A DNA stretch of 63,826 bases from a virus. Shown in pieces: positions 35,061 to 43,779 of the stretch; position 1 is the stretch's first letter; each line of letters begins with the position of its first letter. The stretch covers positions 1 to 63,826 of the IMG/VR virus record IMGVR_UViG_3300042526_000765. One strand, 5' to 3'. Below the pieces are notes generated by a model. It was not told the origin of the DNA, did no database searches, and saw only the letters and a program-made list of their open reading frames with translations. A program made the translations under genes and the position numbers.

Positions 35061-36560
35061 TTAATTTGAAAATCCATAAACTCTCACATGTAGTGCTGTT
35101 AAATTTGCGGGAATTTGAGTTAAATCAACTCGTAAAAAAATTCCAGCGTTTAGACTAGAAAGTGAGGGATCTATAGTGCCAATTGATGCATCATAATCCA
35201 ATGCTGTTGCTATATCAATAATTGGTTTAGTTGTCATTATACTTGCATATCCAGCTCCAGCTCCTTCTAAATTATTAGATCTTAAAACATCTAATTCTAA
35301 GTTTCCAGTTGTAGAAGATCCTTTAGTGAATATCTGAATTTCTACACCTGTTACAGTAATAGGTAGTGAAGTTGGCACTCTAAAATAAGTAAGTCCTAAT
35401 AAAGAGCTTAAATTAGAATTTCCTAATATAATTGGACAATTTAAAATTTCTACATACTTTGATACTCTTGGTAAGTCTGCTGTTCCACCAAGATCTCCAG
35501 CTAACTTTACAACGCCTTTAACTGAAGACGTAGCATCTGGTAATGAACCCACTGCCGACAATGATAACATTTTAACTTCAATGTTTCCTGTTCCTGTAGG
35601 AGGAGCTTCAGTGAATTGTAAAGAAGTACTAGTAACACTATATGTTGCTTTGTTTTGATAAACTCCGTTCACATATACTTGAGTATTATCTTTACTTAAT
35701 GGATTTATAGATAATGTAAATGTTACGGTGGAGTTATCCCCATTGAACGTGTCTATTGTAGTAGATACTACACTTCCACCTCCGCCGCCGCCACCTGAAA
35801 TAATTACGTGTCTATCTATTGTACTTGTATACATATACCAGATCATCGAATTATTTTTAAAAGTAAAATTGCTTCCATCTGGAGTATAAAATCTATTAGA
35901 TGCTGTAGCTATTGTTGAGTCATTATGGATGATAGTTACATCAGCACCTGTCTCATTGCTTAAAACAAACAGTCTTCCTGATGTAGGAGAAGCTATTCCA
36001 CCAACAGATACTAATCCAGAACCAGTTAACCGTAATCTTGCATAAGTATTTGAGGCTAATAGTACATTAGATCCTGTAGAAGTATCGGCTGCGCTACCTT
36101 GTAAAGCAAGAACCTGATTAGCTACAAGTGCTTGATTAGCTATTAATTGATTTGAAGTTATAATACCTGCGTCAGATAATGTAGTTCCCGATACTGCATC
36201 AATTACTTTTCCTGTAGTTCCATCAAATCTTGCTATCTGAGTGTCTACGGAACTTACAGGACCAGCTACTCTTGTGTCAATATCGAGTTGAAGTTCGTTT
36301 AAAGCTGCATTTAATTCCGTACTAGAAAGATTACCTACCGCCGTTGTTACGACAGTATTACTGCTAACATTGATCGTTTTATTTGTAAGGGTTTGACTTT
36401 GAGAGTTTGTAAGTATTTGTCTAACTGCGCCTTCAATATAAGTTTTTAATCTACTATCGCTACTGTTATGAAATACTGAGCCTTCTATATTGTCAGATAT
36501 ATCAGAAGATTCTCCTCTGAGAATTAAACCTTTAAAAAATCTAGTTAATATATTTGACAT
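35061..36560 (-). CDS. Tail fibre, 499 aa
   Basis: The N-terminus is shared with the 30920 fibre (KGLILRGESSDISDNIEGS; SRLKTYIEGAVRQ). Middle: IARFDGTTGKVI, then a Gly-rich hinge (SGGGGGGGS) and TSSVKGVVKLAGDLGGTADLP. The C-terminal ~125-residue tip has a free-standing relative at 33962. Confidence 0.82.
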   Translation of the reverse strand: MSNILTRFFKGLILRGESSDISDNIEGSVFHNSSDSRLKTYIEGAVRQILTNSQSQTLTNKTINVSSNTVVTTAVGNLSSTELNAALNELQLDIDTRVAGPVSSVDTQIARFDGTTGKVIDAVSGTTLSDAGIITSNQLIANQALVANQVLALQGSAADTSTGSNVLLASNTYARLRLTGSGLVSVGGIASPTSGRLFVLSNETGADVTIIHNDSTIATASNRFYTPDGSNFTFKNNSMIWYMYTSTIDRHVIISGGGGGGGSVVSTTIDTFNGDNSTVTFTLSINPLSKDNTQVYVNGVYQNKATYSVTSTSLQFTEAPPTGTGNIEVKMLSLSAVGSLPDATSSVKGVVKLAGDLGGTADLPRVSKYVEILNCPIILGNSNLSSLLGLTYFRVPTSLPITVTGVEIQIFTKGSSTTGNLELDVLRSNNLEGAGAGYASIMTTKPIIDIATALDYDASIGTIDPSLSSLNAGIFLRVDLTQIPANLTALHVRVYGFSN

Positions 36561-36571
36561 TAGAATCCTAA

Positions 36572-37024
36572 TTATATTAAAATAGCAGTACCTTTAAATT
36601 TAATCTTTCCAGATCCAACAAATACACCACTAGTATATACTACTTGTCCTGAATTTTCAACTTCTAACTTTATACCAGAATCTCCAAAACCTTCAATAGT
36701 GTAATCCCATGAAGATCCCTTATTAATTCCTTCAATTAAGAATTCTTCATTAACAGTTGATGAAATGTAGATATATCCACGAACAGAAAAAGAGCGTATT
36801 GTAAGAGGATCAAAGAAAAAATTAGGTATTACTTCTTTAGTTTTACTAGGGGATATAGTAGCAGATGTTTCTAGTAAATCACCGGGTCCCTTTAGTGAAT
36901 TTAAAACACTTGTAACTTCAGTAGCCCAACCGCTTGCAGCTTCCCCCCAAGGTTGTTGTTCTCCTTGCTCAGGATACTCAAATGGAATATTATTTACAAT
37001 TAATGTTATTGCCATATTGGACAC
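36572..37024 (-). CDS. Fibre/baseplate-like protein carrying a shuffled tip domain
   Basis: 150 residues. The N-terminus (NNIPFEYPEQGEQQPWGEAA) is a connector-like motif; the C-terminal ~85 residues (IRSFSVRGYIYISS; SGQVVYTSGVFVGSGKIKF) match the end of the 26297 fibre. First gene downstream of the terminator and promoter at 37.03-37.09 kb. Confidence 0.72.
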   Translation of the reverse strand: MSNMAITLIVNNIPFEYPEQGEQQPWGEAASGWATEVTSVLNSLKGPGDLLETSATISPSKTKEVIPNFFFDPLTIRSFSVRGYIYISSTVNEEFLIEGINKGSSWDYTIEGFGDSGIKLEVENSGQVVYTSGVFVGSGKIKFKGTAILI

Positions 37025-37030
37025 CTCAAT

Positions 37031-37048
37031 ACATATATTTGTTATTTA
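37031..37048 (-). promoter_or_regulatory. Late promoter-like motif, AACAAATATA class
   Basis: Minus strand AAATAACAAATATATGTA between the capsid terminator and the fibre operon start (ATG at 37024). Confidence 0.6.
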
Positions 37049-37054
37049 AGTGTA

Positions 37055-37085
37055 TAAAATAAAAGGGGAAGCCGAAGCCTCCCCT
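37055..37085 (-). terminator. UUCG-tetraloop terminator after the capsid gene
   Basis: Minus strand GGGGAGGC-TTCG-GCTTCCCC (stem 37066-37073 with 37078-37085, one G-T wobble), followed by TTTTATTTTAT. A textbook terminator that would limit read-through from the highly expressed capsid gene. Confidence 0.93.
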
Positions 37086-37115
37086 TATTAGTTACATTGC
37101 ATAACTGTTTGAAAA

Positions 37116-38336
37116 TTAAGCTACACCCGGAGCAATGTTAGTGAATACTAGTTGATGACCGATCTTTGTACAGAACAAAGCTTGGTTTGTATAACAACGA
37201 ATACCAACACCAGCATTATTTTCCAATAAATGGAAGAAATCTTCATTGCTTAGAGGGTTCTTGAAAGTAAGATCTGTAGATCCAACTCTTAGGAATTGAT
37301 CATGATTGATAGCGTAAGCATTACCTTCTTTTACGAAGATAGAAGATACGATAGTCATTTTACCATTCTGAGAGAAGAACTCAAGAGCTTCAGAACCATT
37401 CTGAGCTGTTGCAGACTTATAAGAAACGTCAAAACGACGAGAACCAGCTTGTTCAGTCATTAGATCAGCCCAAGAAGATGGGTTAACATAAACTGTAACG
37501 TCTGATTGAAGACCTTTTGCCACTGGTTTTGCAAGACCAACTGCAAGTTTCTTGAAAGTTAATTGAGTACCTGCTGCTGAGTGAGAGTTACCTTTCCAAA
37601 GAGAGTATTGAGAAGCAGAAATACCAAATAGAGATCCAGTATTTGTGATGATCTTATGAAGACCAGCCATCTCTTTACCTTTTGAACCGTATTCAAATAC
37701 AGTTTTTGGAGTACCAGCAGGAAGTGCATCTACTGTAATTGTTTTATTATCAAAGTCAACTGCAGTTACTTTACAGTCACCAAGAAGATTATCAGCAGAA
37801 TCATAAAGTTCTACTCTCATATTCTCAGCACCACCCCAAATTCCCGGAGCCCAATGTCCAGCAGAAATTGGAAGAGTATTACCAGAAGCAGCTCCAACTT
37901 CAGCTAGTCCCGATTGTCCGTAGAAAAGACGAATTTCAAGTTTTTTAGACATAGAATCCATCATAGCTTGGAAGATATACTTTGTAGCTTCTTCGAAAGC
38001 TCTTTCACCTGCAGAATCTGCAGCGAACATAGTGTCAAATGCCATCGCAGAGCGAAGAACCATTTGATAACCACGAATTGAAGCTTGCTTAATTGTACCT
38101 GAGATAGGTGGATTAAGAGCAAAAGCACCTTCATCTGGTTCAGCAAAGCTTACGCCATGCTCCATACCAAGGATAACTGATTGATTATAGTCAGCACCCG
38201 GACGCTTTTCTTTACGTACGAATTTGATAGCGTTAAGAAGTTTAACTCCATCTGGGATTAAGTTTTCTAGTTTACCATCGTAAACTTTTTTGTACAAACC
38301 ATTTAGGTTGTCTAGTGTGTTAGCTGTTCCACTCAT
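37116..38336 (-). CDS. Major capsid protein
   Basis: 406 residues. Position (after scaffold and a small decoration-like gene, before a strong terminator) and layout fit an HK97-fold capsid protein: helical FEEATKYIFQAMMDSMSKKLEIR spine-like segment, mixed beta domains and an ending FTNIAPGVA. No proteolytic site is evident. The identification rests on gene order, size and character, with family-level motifs only partly visible. Confidence 0.82.
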   Translation of the reverse strand: MSGTANTLDNLNGLYKKVYDGKLENLIPDGVKLLNAIKFVRKEKRPGADYNQSVILGMEHGVSFAEPDEGAFALNPPISGTIKQASIRGYQMVLRSAMAFDTMFAADSAGERAFEEATKYIFQAMMDSMSKKLEIRLFYGQSGLAEVGAASGNTLPISAGHWAPGIWGGAENMRVELYDSADNLLGDCKVTAVDFDNKTITVDALPAGTPKTVFEYGSKGKEMAGLHKIITNTGSLFGISASQYSLWKGNSHSAAGTQLTFKKLAVGLAKPVAKGLQSDVTVYVNPSSWADLMTEQAGSRRFDVSYKSATAQNGSEALEFFSQNGKMTIVSSIFVKEGNAYAINHDQFLRVGSTDLTFKNPLSNEDFFHLLENNAGVGIRCYTNQALFCTKIGHQLVFTNIAPGVA

Positions 38337-38350
38337 AATTTATTTCCTTT

Positions 38351-38767
38351 TTACTTTTTAAGATAATCAATAATTAAACGACATTCGCAATCATTTGCAC
38401 CTGCAAGATTGACATCGCTATCAATAATAACTACAATATGTTCGTCTGATACAGTTGCTGAAGCTATTGAAGATGTTCCTGTAATAGAAACTACTTCTGC
38501 TTTTAATACCTTATCAACAGGTCCCACAGCGGCTTTATCAAGAACAATAGAAAATACTCCATCAGAGTCGTCAGGAGATCCTGCTGAAACAGATGCTGGC
38601 TTTTCTGAAGTTTGACCTTCACATACAATAATTGCTACTCCCGGTAAATCGCTTGATCTTTTTTTACTAGCTGGAGTTGCGTTTCCTTCTACTTTTACTT
38701 GTACTGCCACTCGTTTTTGTTTCAAAAGACGGGACTGGAGTACTGAACTTTTTTCCAATGTTTCCAT
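38351..38767 (-). CDS. Small head (decoration or completion) protein, 138 aa
   Basis: Basic N-terminus (SRLLKQKRVAVQVKV) followed by a beta-rich Ala/Ser/Asp domain (SIASATVSDEHIVV). Lies 14 bases upstream of the capsid gene in the same transcript and behind a 120-base leader with its own promoter motif. A head decoration protein is the likely role. Confidence 0.6.
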   Translation of the reverse strand: METLEKSSVLQSRLLKQKRVAVQVKVEGNATPASKKRSSDLPGVAIIVCEGQTSEKPASVSAGSPDDSDGVFSIVLDKAAVGPVDKVLKAEVVSITGTSSIASATVSDEHIVVIIDSDVNLAGANDCECRLIIDYLKK

Positions 38768-38881
38768 TTTTTTTCCTTTTTTATTTTTATAAATAATTTA
38801 ATCTTTTGAATAACACAAATTAAAGCATCGATATTCTGAGGGCAGGAAGCTTGCTTAGAAGTCTATCTTATTGTAATTACC

Positions 38882-38899
38882 CAAATATATTTGTTAACC
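38882..38899 (-). promoter_or_regulatory. Late promoter-like motif before capsid genes
   Basis: Minus strand GGTTAACAAATATATTTG, overlapping the scaffold stop codon. A leader of about 115 bases separates it from the decoration-protein start. The leader shares a GATGCTTTAA stretch with the scaffold leader. Confidence 0.6.
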
Positions 38900-39835
38900 C
38901 CTTAGAGAATTAAAGAAATCCTTAGCTTTAATCTTTTGAGCCTCTCCTTCTTTTTTACTAGAAGCACCAGTATCTTGAGTTTTTAAAGGTGATTTAGGAG
39001 CATTCTCTTTTGGTTTAACTGCTTGAATTTGTTTATTTCTAATTTGACGAATTCTATCTTTAGATACTAGCATTTCAACTTCATCATCAGAAAGAATTCC
39101 TAACATTTCAGCAATATCTTTTTTATATTGTTGTTTTACAAAAGGAATAAGATCAGCAATTGGAAGATCAATTCCATTAGAATATGCAATATAAGCCAAG
39201 TCTGCTAATTTTTTAGAAATATATGTAGACTTAGGAAGTTCTCCAACTTCAATAGCTTGTACAATTTCACTTTCCAATTGAATAGCTGCTTCTTGCTCAA
39301 GTCTTTGTCTTTCAGAAGATCTGCGTTCTTCTTCCAATGCTTCTTTTTCTGCTAAAAGTTCTTCATATCTTCTTTTAGTTTCTTCCATTTCTAATTGTTC
39401 TGGAGTTTTTTGACTATTTTCTAAATCTTCACGTAAAATAGCTTCTGCTAATTCTCTTTTTTGTTCTTTTGTAAGGTTAAATTCAGGACTCATTACAATA
39501 GAAAGTGGATTTGAAGTAAACTGTTCTAAAAATTCTTGCACATCTCCTTGAATTTCTTCAAGTTGACGAGCAGTAATTGATCTTTCTTGGAAGGCTTGCT
39601 GGGCAGCTTTTTCCATTTGTAAAGCTTTGGTAATTCTTTCTTTATCTCGAATATTAATTCGTTCTTTAATTTCTTTACCATTTACTTTTAAATTAAATTC
39701 TTCCCATTCTTCTTGAGTCATTGATTTTGGTTTTTCACTAGACTCACTTGCTTGTAAAGATTCATCCGATTCTAAGTTATCAGATGATTCACTAGACTCT
39801 GAAACTGAACTTTCAACTGAAGTATTTTCCGACAT
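38894..39835 (-). CDS. Scaffolding protein
   Basis: 313 residues, highly charged and mostly helical. The N-terminal ~40 residues are Ser/Glu rich (SSESSDNLESDESLQASESS), followed by long coiled coil, including RRYEELLAEKEALEEERRSS, and a basic C-terminus. Composition and position directly upstream of the capsid genes are typical of phage scaffolds. Confidence 0.82.
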   Translation of the reverse strand: MSENTSVESSVSESSESSDNLESDESLQASESSEKPKSMTQEEWEEFNLKVNGKEIKERINIRDKERITKALQMEKAAQQAFQERSITARQLEEIQGDVQEFLEQFTSNPLSIVMSPEFNLTKEQKRELAEAILREDLENSQKTPEQLEMEETKRRYEELLAEKEALEEERRSSERQRLEQEAAIQLESEIVQAIEVGELPKSTYISKKLADLAYIAYSNGIDLPIADLIPFVKQQYKKDIAEMLGILSDDEVEMLVSKDRIRQIRNKQIQAVKPKENAPKSPLKTQDTGASSKKEGEAQKIKAKDFFNSLRG

Positions 39836-39901
39836 ACGATCCTTTTTACGCCCAATACAGGGTAGTTATAAGTTAAAGCATCACATTATTGTGGTAGCTT
39901 A

Positions 39902-39920
39902 TTCTATGTACATTTGTTTA
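39902..39920 (-). promoter_or_regulatory. Late promoter-like motif before the scaffold gene
   Basis: Minus strand TAAACAAATGTACATAGAA, adjoining the stop of the upstream gene. The 65-85 base leader that follows contains a hairpin: AAGC and GCTT flanking CACA-ATAA-TGTG. Confidence 0.7.
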
Positions 39921-40772
39921 TTAATAACCGAATTTTCTTTTTCTTTGATTTAAATAATCTTGATAATTTAAAATTTTAGACATGTCTTCTATATCTTTAC
40001 TTTCTTGTTCTCCTGCCATTTTCTCTGCTTTAGATGGGCGAATATCAGGCTCTCCTCCAGTTTCTTCGACAACTTTCTTAACTTCAGTTTCTACTAATTG
40101 CTTTTCTAACTTTTTAAGTTTAGCTTCATCTTGCATTTCTTTAAATTTTTTATCAAAATCAGATATTCCTTGTTGTAAATAAGTAGCAGGATCAGATTTT
40201 TCAGCCGCTTCTCCAATTTTATTAACTATCTCAGCAGCTTTACTTTCCGGAGCTAATAAAGATGTACCCAATCCTAAAGCAGAAGCAAGCAATCCAAATT
40301 TTCCACCTTTTTTCAAAATGTTACCTTTAGCAAAAGCTTTAGATTCCTCTATTCTTTGCGCTGCTCTCTTAGCTTCTATTGCTTTTTTATCTACTAAAGC
40401 TGCTTCTCTTTCTAGTCTTTGTTTGGAAATCTGTTCTTTTAATTTTTTAGTTTCTTCTAATTTTTTAATATTTTCAATTTGTTGTGGGCTTTTTAAATCT
40501 AATACTTTTTTATAAGAATCGTCCGCTTTTTTTGTTATTGTCCCTACTGGTGTTTTATTTTTTGCTAAATCTTCTTCTAAAAATTCAACTAACTCATCAC
40601 TTAGTTTATCAAATTCCGAAGCTCCCTTTGCAATTTTTGGAGGTTCTGATTTGTATTTAGAGCTAATAATTTCAGATGGAATAACTGTCTCAGAAGCTTT
40701 TACTATCTTAGAAGATAAATTTTTACTACTTGGTTGATTTTGTATGGCTTCTAAAATTTTATTTTTTTTCAT
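39921..40772 (-). CDS. Head-associated protein, 283 aa
   Basis: Lys/Glu-rich helical protein with one hydrophobic Gly/Leu segment (FGLLASALGLGTSLL, about 170). Lies between scaffold and portal, two bases after the neighbouring 40774 gene. The hydrophobic centre within charged helices recalls the ejection-type proteins; role unknown. Confidence 0.55.
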   Translation of the reverse strand: MKKNKILEAIQNQPSSKNLSSKIVKASETVIPSEIISSKYKSEPPKIAKGASEFDKLSDELVEFLEEDLAKNKTPVGTITKKADDSYKKVLDLKSPQQIENIKKLEETKKLKEQISKQRLEREAALVDKKAIEAKRAAQRIEESKAFAKGNILKKGGKFGLLASALGLGTSLLAPESKAAEIVNKIGEAAEKSDPATYLQQGISDFDKKFKEMQDEAKLKKLEKQLVETEVKKVVEETGGEPDIRPSKAEKMAGEQESKDIEDMSKILNYQDYLNQRKRKFGY

Positions 40773-40773
40773 A

Positions 40774-41727
40774 TTAATTATCCTTTATTTTATTTTTTTT
40801 AAATTTAGTACTGTTTTGATCTTGCAGAGAATCTAATAATCTCTGTTCATTTTGAATATCTAAAGGCATTGCAGAATAAAAATCTTCTTTTGACGTTTCT
40901 TTTCTTTCTTCAGGTGACATTTTTAGTCTTCTATTAGCTTCAGCGGCTGCGTCTGATATTCCAGTTGGATCAATTAAAGATGCTGCCTCTAAACCAGCAG
41001 CGAGAGCATCTCCTGACTTTAAAGCGGAGTAAACTCCTACACCCGCAGAAACTGGACCTAATAAAGATCTTAGTCTTGTAAAGATTGAAGAATTTAGTCC
41101 CATTTTTTTATTTTGCTTTAATATCTCCTGAACTGCTTTTTCATCTTTTGGTAGGTTTTTTACTTCTCTAATAAGTTCATCAGGTTCATATATACCTTTG
41201 TGATGGTGTCCCTTTTTATAAGGGTCGCGCACTTTAGTATCAATATTTGGTCTTATCAAAAAATCTTCATTGTGTTTAAGTTCATGACCGCCATGAGCTA
41301 TAGCTTGTAATTTTTCTATAAGATCATCAGTGGGTTTTTTTATAACTACATAATTTGGGACTGTTCTTGATTTTCCATAATTTAAACCACTTGCAATACC
41401 AAGATTGTCCTTTAAAGTTTTAGCAACTTCTTTTCCCTTTTTGGTTACGACATCAGATGGGTTTAATACATATCTTTTTCCGGGGGTGAGATCATTTTCA
41501 TATACTGAATTTAAAATATCCTCAATAGGATCTTCTAAGTTGGCTCTAGATTTTTCATACTTAACACTTCCGAGTGCTGCATCGATTAAATCTTGAGGAT
41601 TATATCCCATTTCTATAGCTTTATTTACTAAATCTTTGTAAGAAACCATTGGAGAGTTGGCAATAAATGCATTAAATTTATCAATAGATTTTGGAGTAAT
41701 TTCAGAAAATCTTTTGATATTTTTCAT
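40774..41727 (-). CDS. Head-associated protein, 317 aa
   Basis: 317 residues with a possible zinc/metal-like GHELKHNEDF (a partial HExxH-like HELKH), then DPYKKGHHHKG and a hydrophobic Ala-rich segment (VYSALKSGDALAAGLEAA). HELKH matches HExxH by spacing, so a metallopeptidase or virion toxin-like domain is possible. The role is not established. Confidence 0.5.
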   Translation of the reverse strand: MKNIKRFSEITPKSIDKFNAFIANSPMVSYKDLVNKAIEMGYNPQDLIDAALGSVKYEKSRANLEDPIEDILNSVYENDLTPGKRYVLNPSDVVTKKGKEVAKTLKDNLGIASGLNYGKSRTVPNYVVIKKPTDDLIEKLQAIAHGGHELKHNEDFLIRPNIDTKVRDPYKKGHHHKGIYEPDELIREVKNLPKDEKAVQEILKQNKKMGLNSSIFTRLRSLLGPVSAGVGVYSALKSGDALAAGLEAASLIDPTGISDAAAEANRRLKMSPEERKETSKEDFYSAMPLDIQNEQRLLDSLQDQNSTKFKKNKIKDN

Positions 41728-41729
41728 AT

Positions 41730-43754
41730 TTATTGATTAGGAACAGTGGATGTTGGTAAACTTTCAAAAGGAGCTGGTGGAGTTGCTGGTTTTGGAACTC
41801 CCGGCATTTCTTGTTGCATTGACTGTTCAGAAGCTTCCGCTACTTGTGCTATTGGAGATTGTCCCGCTGCATTTTGTTCAGGTTGCTTCGTAGCTTCTGG
41901 AGAAGTTGTTCCTAGTGGAGCTTGAGGAGGTGCTGCAGGTAGTTGTTGCTGATTCGTCATGATTAATACAGCAGGATCTGTACTTCTTGCAAATTCTATA
42001 TGTTCTTGAATATGCGCATAAATTACAGATGCTCTTTTATCATCCATCCTAATATCAATATCATTTAAAATTGTTCTATGTCTTAATATATGCTCTTTAT
42101 GATCATCAATAACTAAAGCTGGAACTGAAATTCCTTGAATAAGTCTTTCATTTTCCATTTGAATTAAATTAGATTGATCTACTGGACTTTCCATCATTCC
42201 ATCAATACGTCCGGTATTAATAACTTGAGCATATTGTTGTATAGAAAATTCATCTGGTTTCATTTGCATTAATTGCTCAGCCATCTGTACGCGACCTGCG
42301 GTAGTTCTAGCAAGAGGATTTCCTACATCTACAATAACTCTATTAATATCTGCAATATCACTACCTTTAAATTCCACTAAATATTGTCTATTATTAATGC
42401 CCACAATAGACGCTACTCTTGGAGCAGTTGCATAATCTTGTAGTATTTCTAAGATAACTACCCCTAAATCTTCTACTAACTGTACATATTGATTTTGAAG
42501 TCCAGATTGAAATTGAATAGCCATGGATTGTACTAAAGCTAAAGAATTTCCAGAACGTAGATTAGCTGCTGGATCTGGAGTGCCTCTTGTTACAGAATTA
42601 ACTCCCGATAATTGTTCCATTTTATTTTCTAGCATCTGTAGGAAATTAAAAGTTTCTTGAGATGTTCCTAACAGATTTAAAGGTTCTGGTTTTTCTGTTC
42701 CTTGAATAATATTTAATCCCCCGCCTAGATTTGTAATGTCAAGATTAGACCCAGATCTTACAAATAAGTTTTGAGTAGCAAAAGCGATATTGTTTGACAT
42801 AATGGAGGAGTATAGATGATTAATACCTTCTTGTAGAGGTAATAAGTCAAATAAATTAGAATACCCAAACGCAGTTCCTAATATTTCATTTGGACTCATT
42901 CTAAATATAGGAATTCTTCTATATGGTAAAACTTGATCATGAATTACAATATCATCTGATAAAAATACAAGCTCTCTTCCTTCTGGCATTGAGTCCGTTT
43001 TTTTGTGATACATTGTCCACACTTCCACTTCGTCAGAATCAGATTTTCTAAAAATCTGTAAAGAATATCTATCTCTGGCACTTTTAGTATCTAAAGATAG
43101 GATTTGATCTTCTAGTTCTGGATATTTAGCCGCTAAGTCAAATTTATTTTTATATGTCCTTACTAGAAGCCAATCATGATTATTATCTTCTCTATTTACA
43201 TCAAATACTACATCAAATGGAGATATGTTTGTAAACTTTATATCTCCTTCAAATACTTTATCTCCAGTTTCCTCATCTTCTTCAATTACTTTACCAGAAG
43301 TAGCATCCCATTCAATTTTTACATAACCTGCGCCTAAAACAATACTTAATTCTACTGCTTTATTAATATAGCGTTCTAATCTTTTTTCACGCATGTAATA
43401 ATCTAATAGTCCATTAGCTAATGTAACTTGGGCGCTTGATTTATAATCAGTATTAGCAGCTCTAGCTTCCATAGACGGGCGACTTGAAGTTGTCATTACA
43501 TACATGTGTTGAGCTAAATTTCGAATATGATTTACTGGCAATTGAGCTAACTCTCCTTGCTCGCCGCCAAAGGTAATGGTATGTCCAGAAGCCATATCTG
43601 TAAAATATGCTCCATGATAGGTAGCCCAACATGTTTTTAGCTTTTCTAAGTAGCCGTTTGTAGTTAAAGTAGATTTCCAATCGGAAGCTTTTTCCAATAA
43701 AACAGAAGCTGCTTCTTTACCTTCTCTAGCTGCAAAATATGTTTGTTTAGCCAT
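41730..43754 (-). CDS. Portal protein
   Basis: 674 residues, directly downstream of TerL in transcription order. Long helical N-terminal body with MYVMTTSSRPSMEARA, a central wing/stem region (SGNSLALVQSMAIQFQSGLQNQY) and a Pro/Ala/Gln-rich C-terminal tail. Size, order and this layout fit a podovirus portal through which DNA is packaged and ejected. Confidence 0.85.
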   Translation of the reverse strand: MAKQTYFAAREGKEAASVLLEKASDWKSTLTTNGYLEKLKTCWATYHGAYFTDMASGHTITFGGEQGELAQLPVNHIRNLAQHMYVMTTSSRPSMEARAANTDYKSSAQVTLANGLLDYYMREKRLERYINKAVELSIVLGAGYVKIEWDATSGKVIEEDEETGDKVFEGDIKFTNISPFDVVFDVNREDNNHDWLLVRTYKNKFDLAAKYPELEDQILSLDTKSARDRYSLQIFRKSDSDEVEVWTMYHKKTDSMPEGRELVFLSDDIVIHDQVLPYRRIPIFRMSPNEILGTAFGYSNLFDLLPLQEGINHLYSSIMSNNIAFATQNLFVRSGSNLDITNLGGGLNIIQGTEKPEPLNLLGTSQETFNFLQMLENKMEQLSGVNSVTRGTPDPAANLRSGNSLALVQSMAIQFQSGLQNQYVQLVEDLGVVILEILQDYATAPRVASIVGINNRQYLVEFKGSDIADINRVIVDVGNPLARTTAGRVQMAEQLMQMKPDEFSIQQYAQVINTGRIDGMMESPVDQSNLIQMENERLIQGISVPALVIDDHKEHILRHRTILNDIDIRMDDKRASVIYAHIQEHIEFARSTDPAVLIMTNQQQLPAAPPQAPLGTTSPEATKQPEQNAAGQSPIAQVAEASEQSMQQEMPGVPKPATPPAPFESLPTSTVPNQ

Positions 43755-43762
43755 TTAAACCT

Positions 43763-43779
43763 CTATTATTATTTGTTTA
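43763..43779 (-). promoter_or_regulatory. Promoter-like motif before the portal gene
   Basis: Minus strand TAAACAAATAATAATAG, just upstream of the RBS AGAGG. Partial match to the AACAAAT core; it lies 2 bases beyond the TerL stop region, so it may be only AT-rich sequence. Confidence 0.4.

Noticed and set aside
43763-43779. Treating the pre-portal AACAAATAATA match as a firm promoter
   Set aside because: Only the AT-rich core matches; kept at low confidence.
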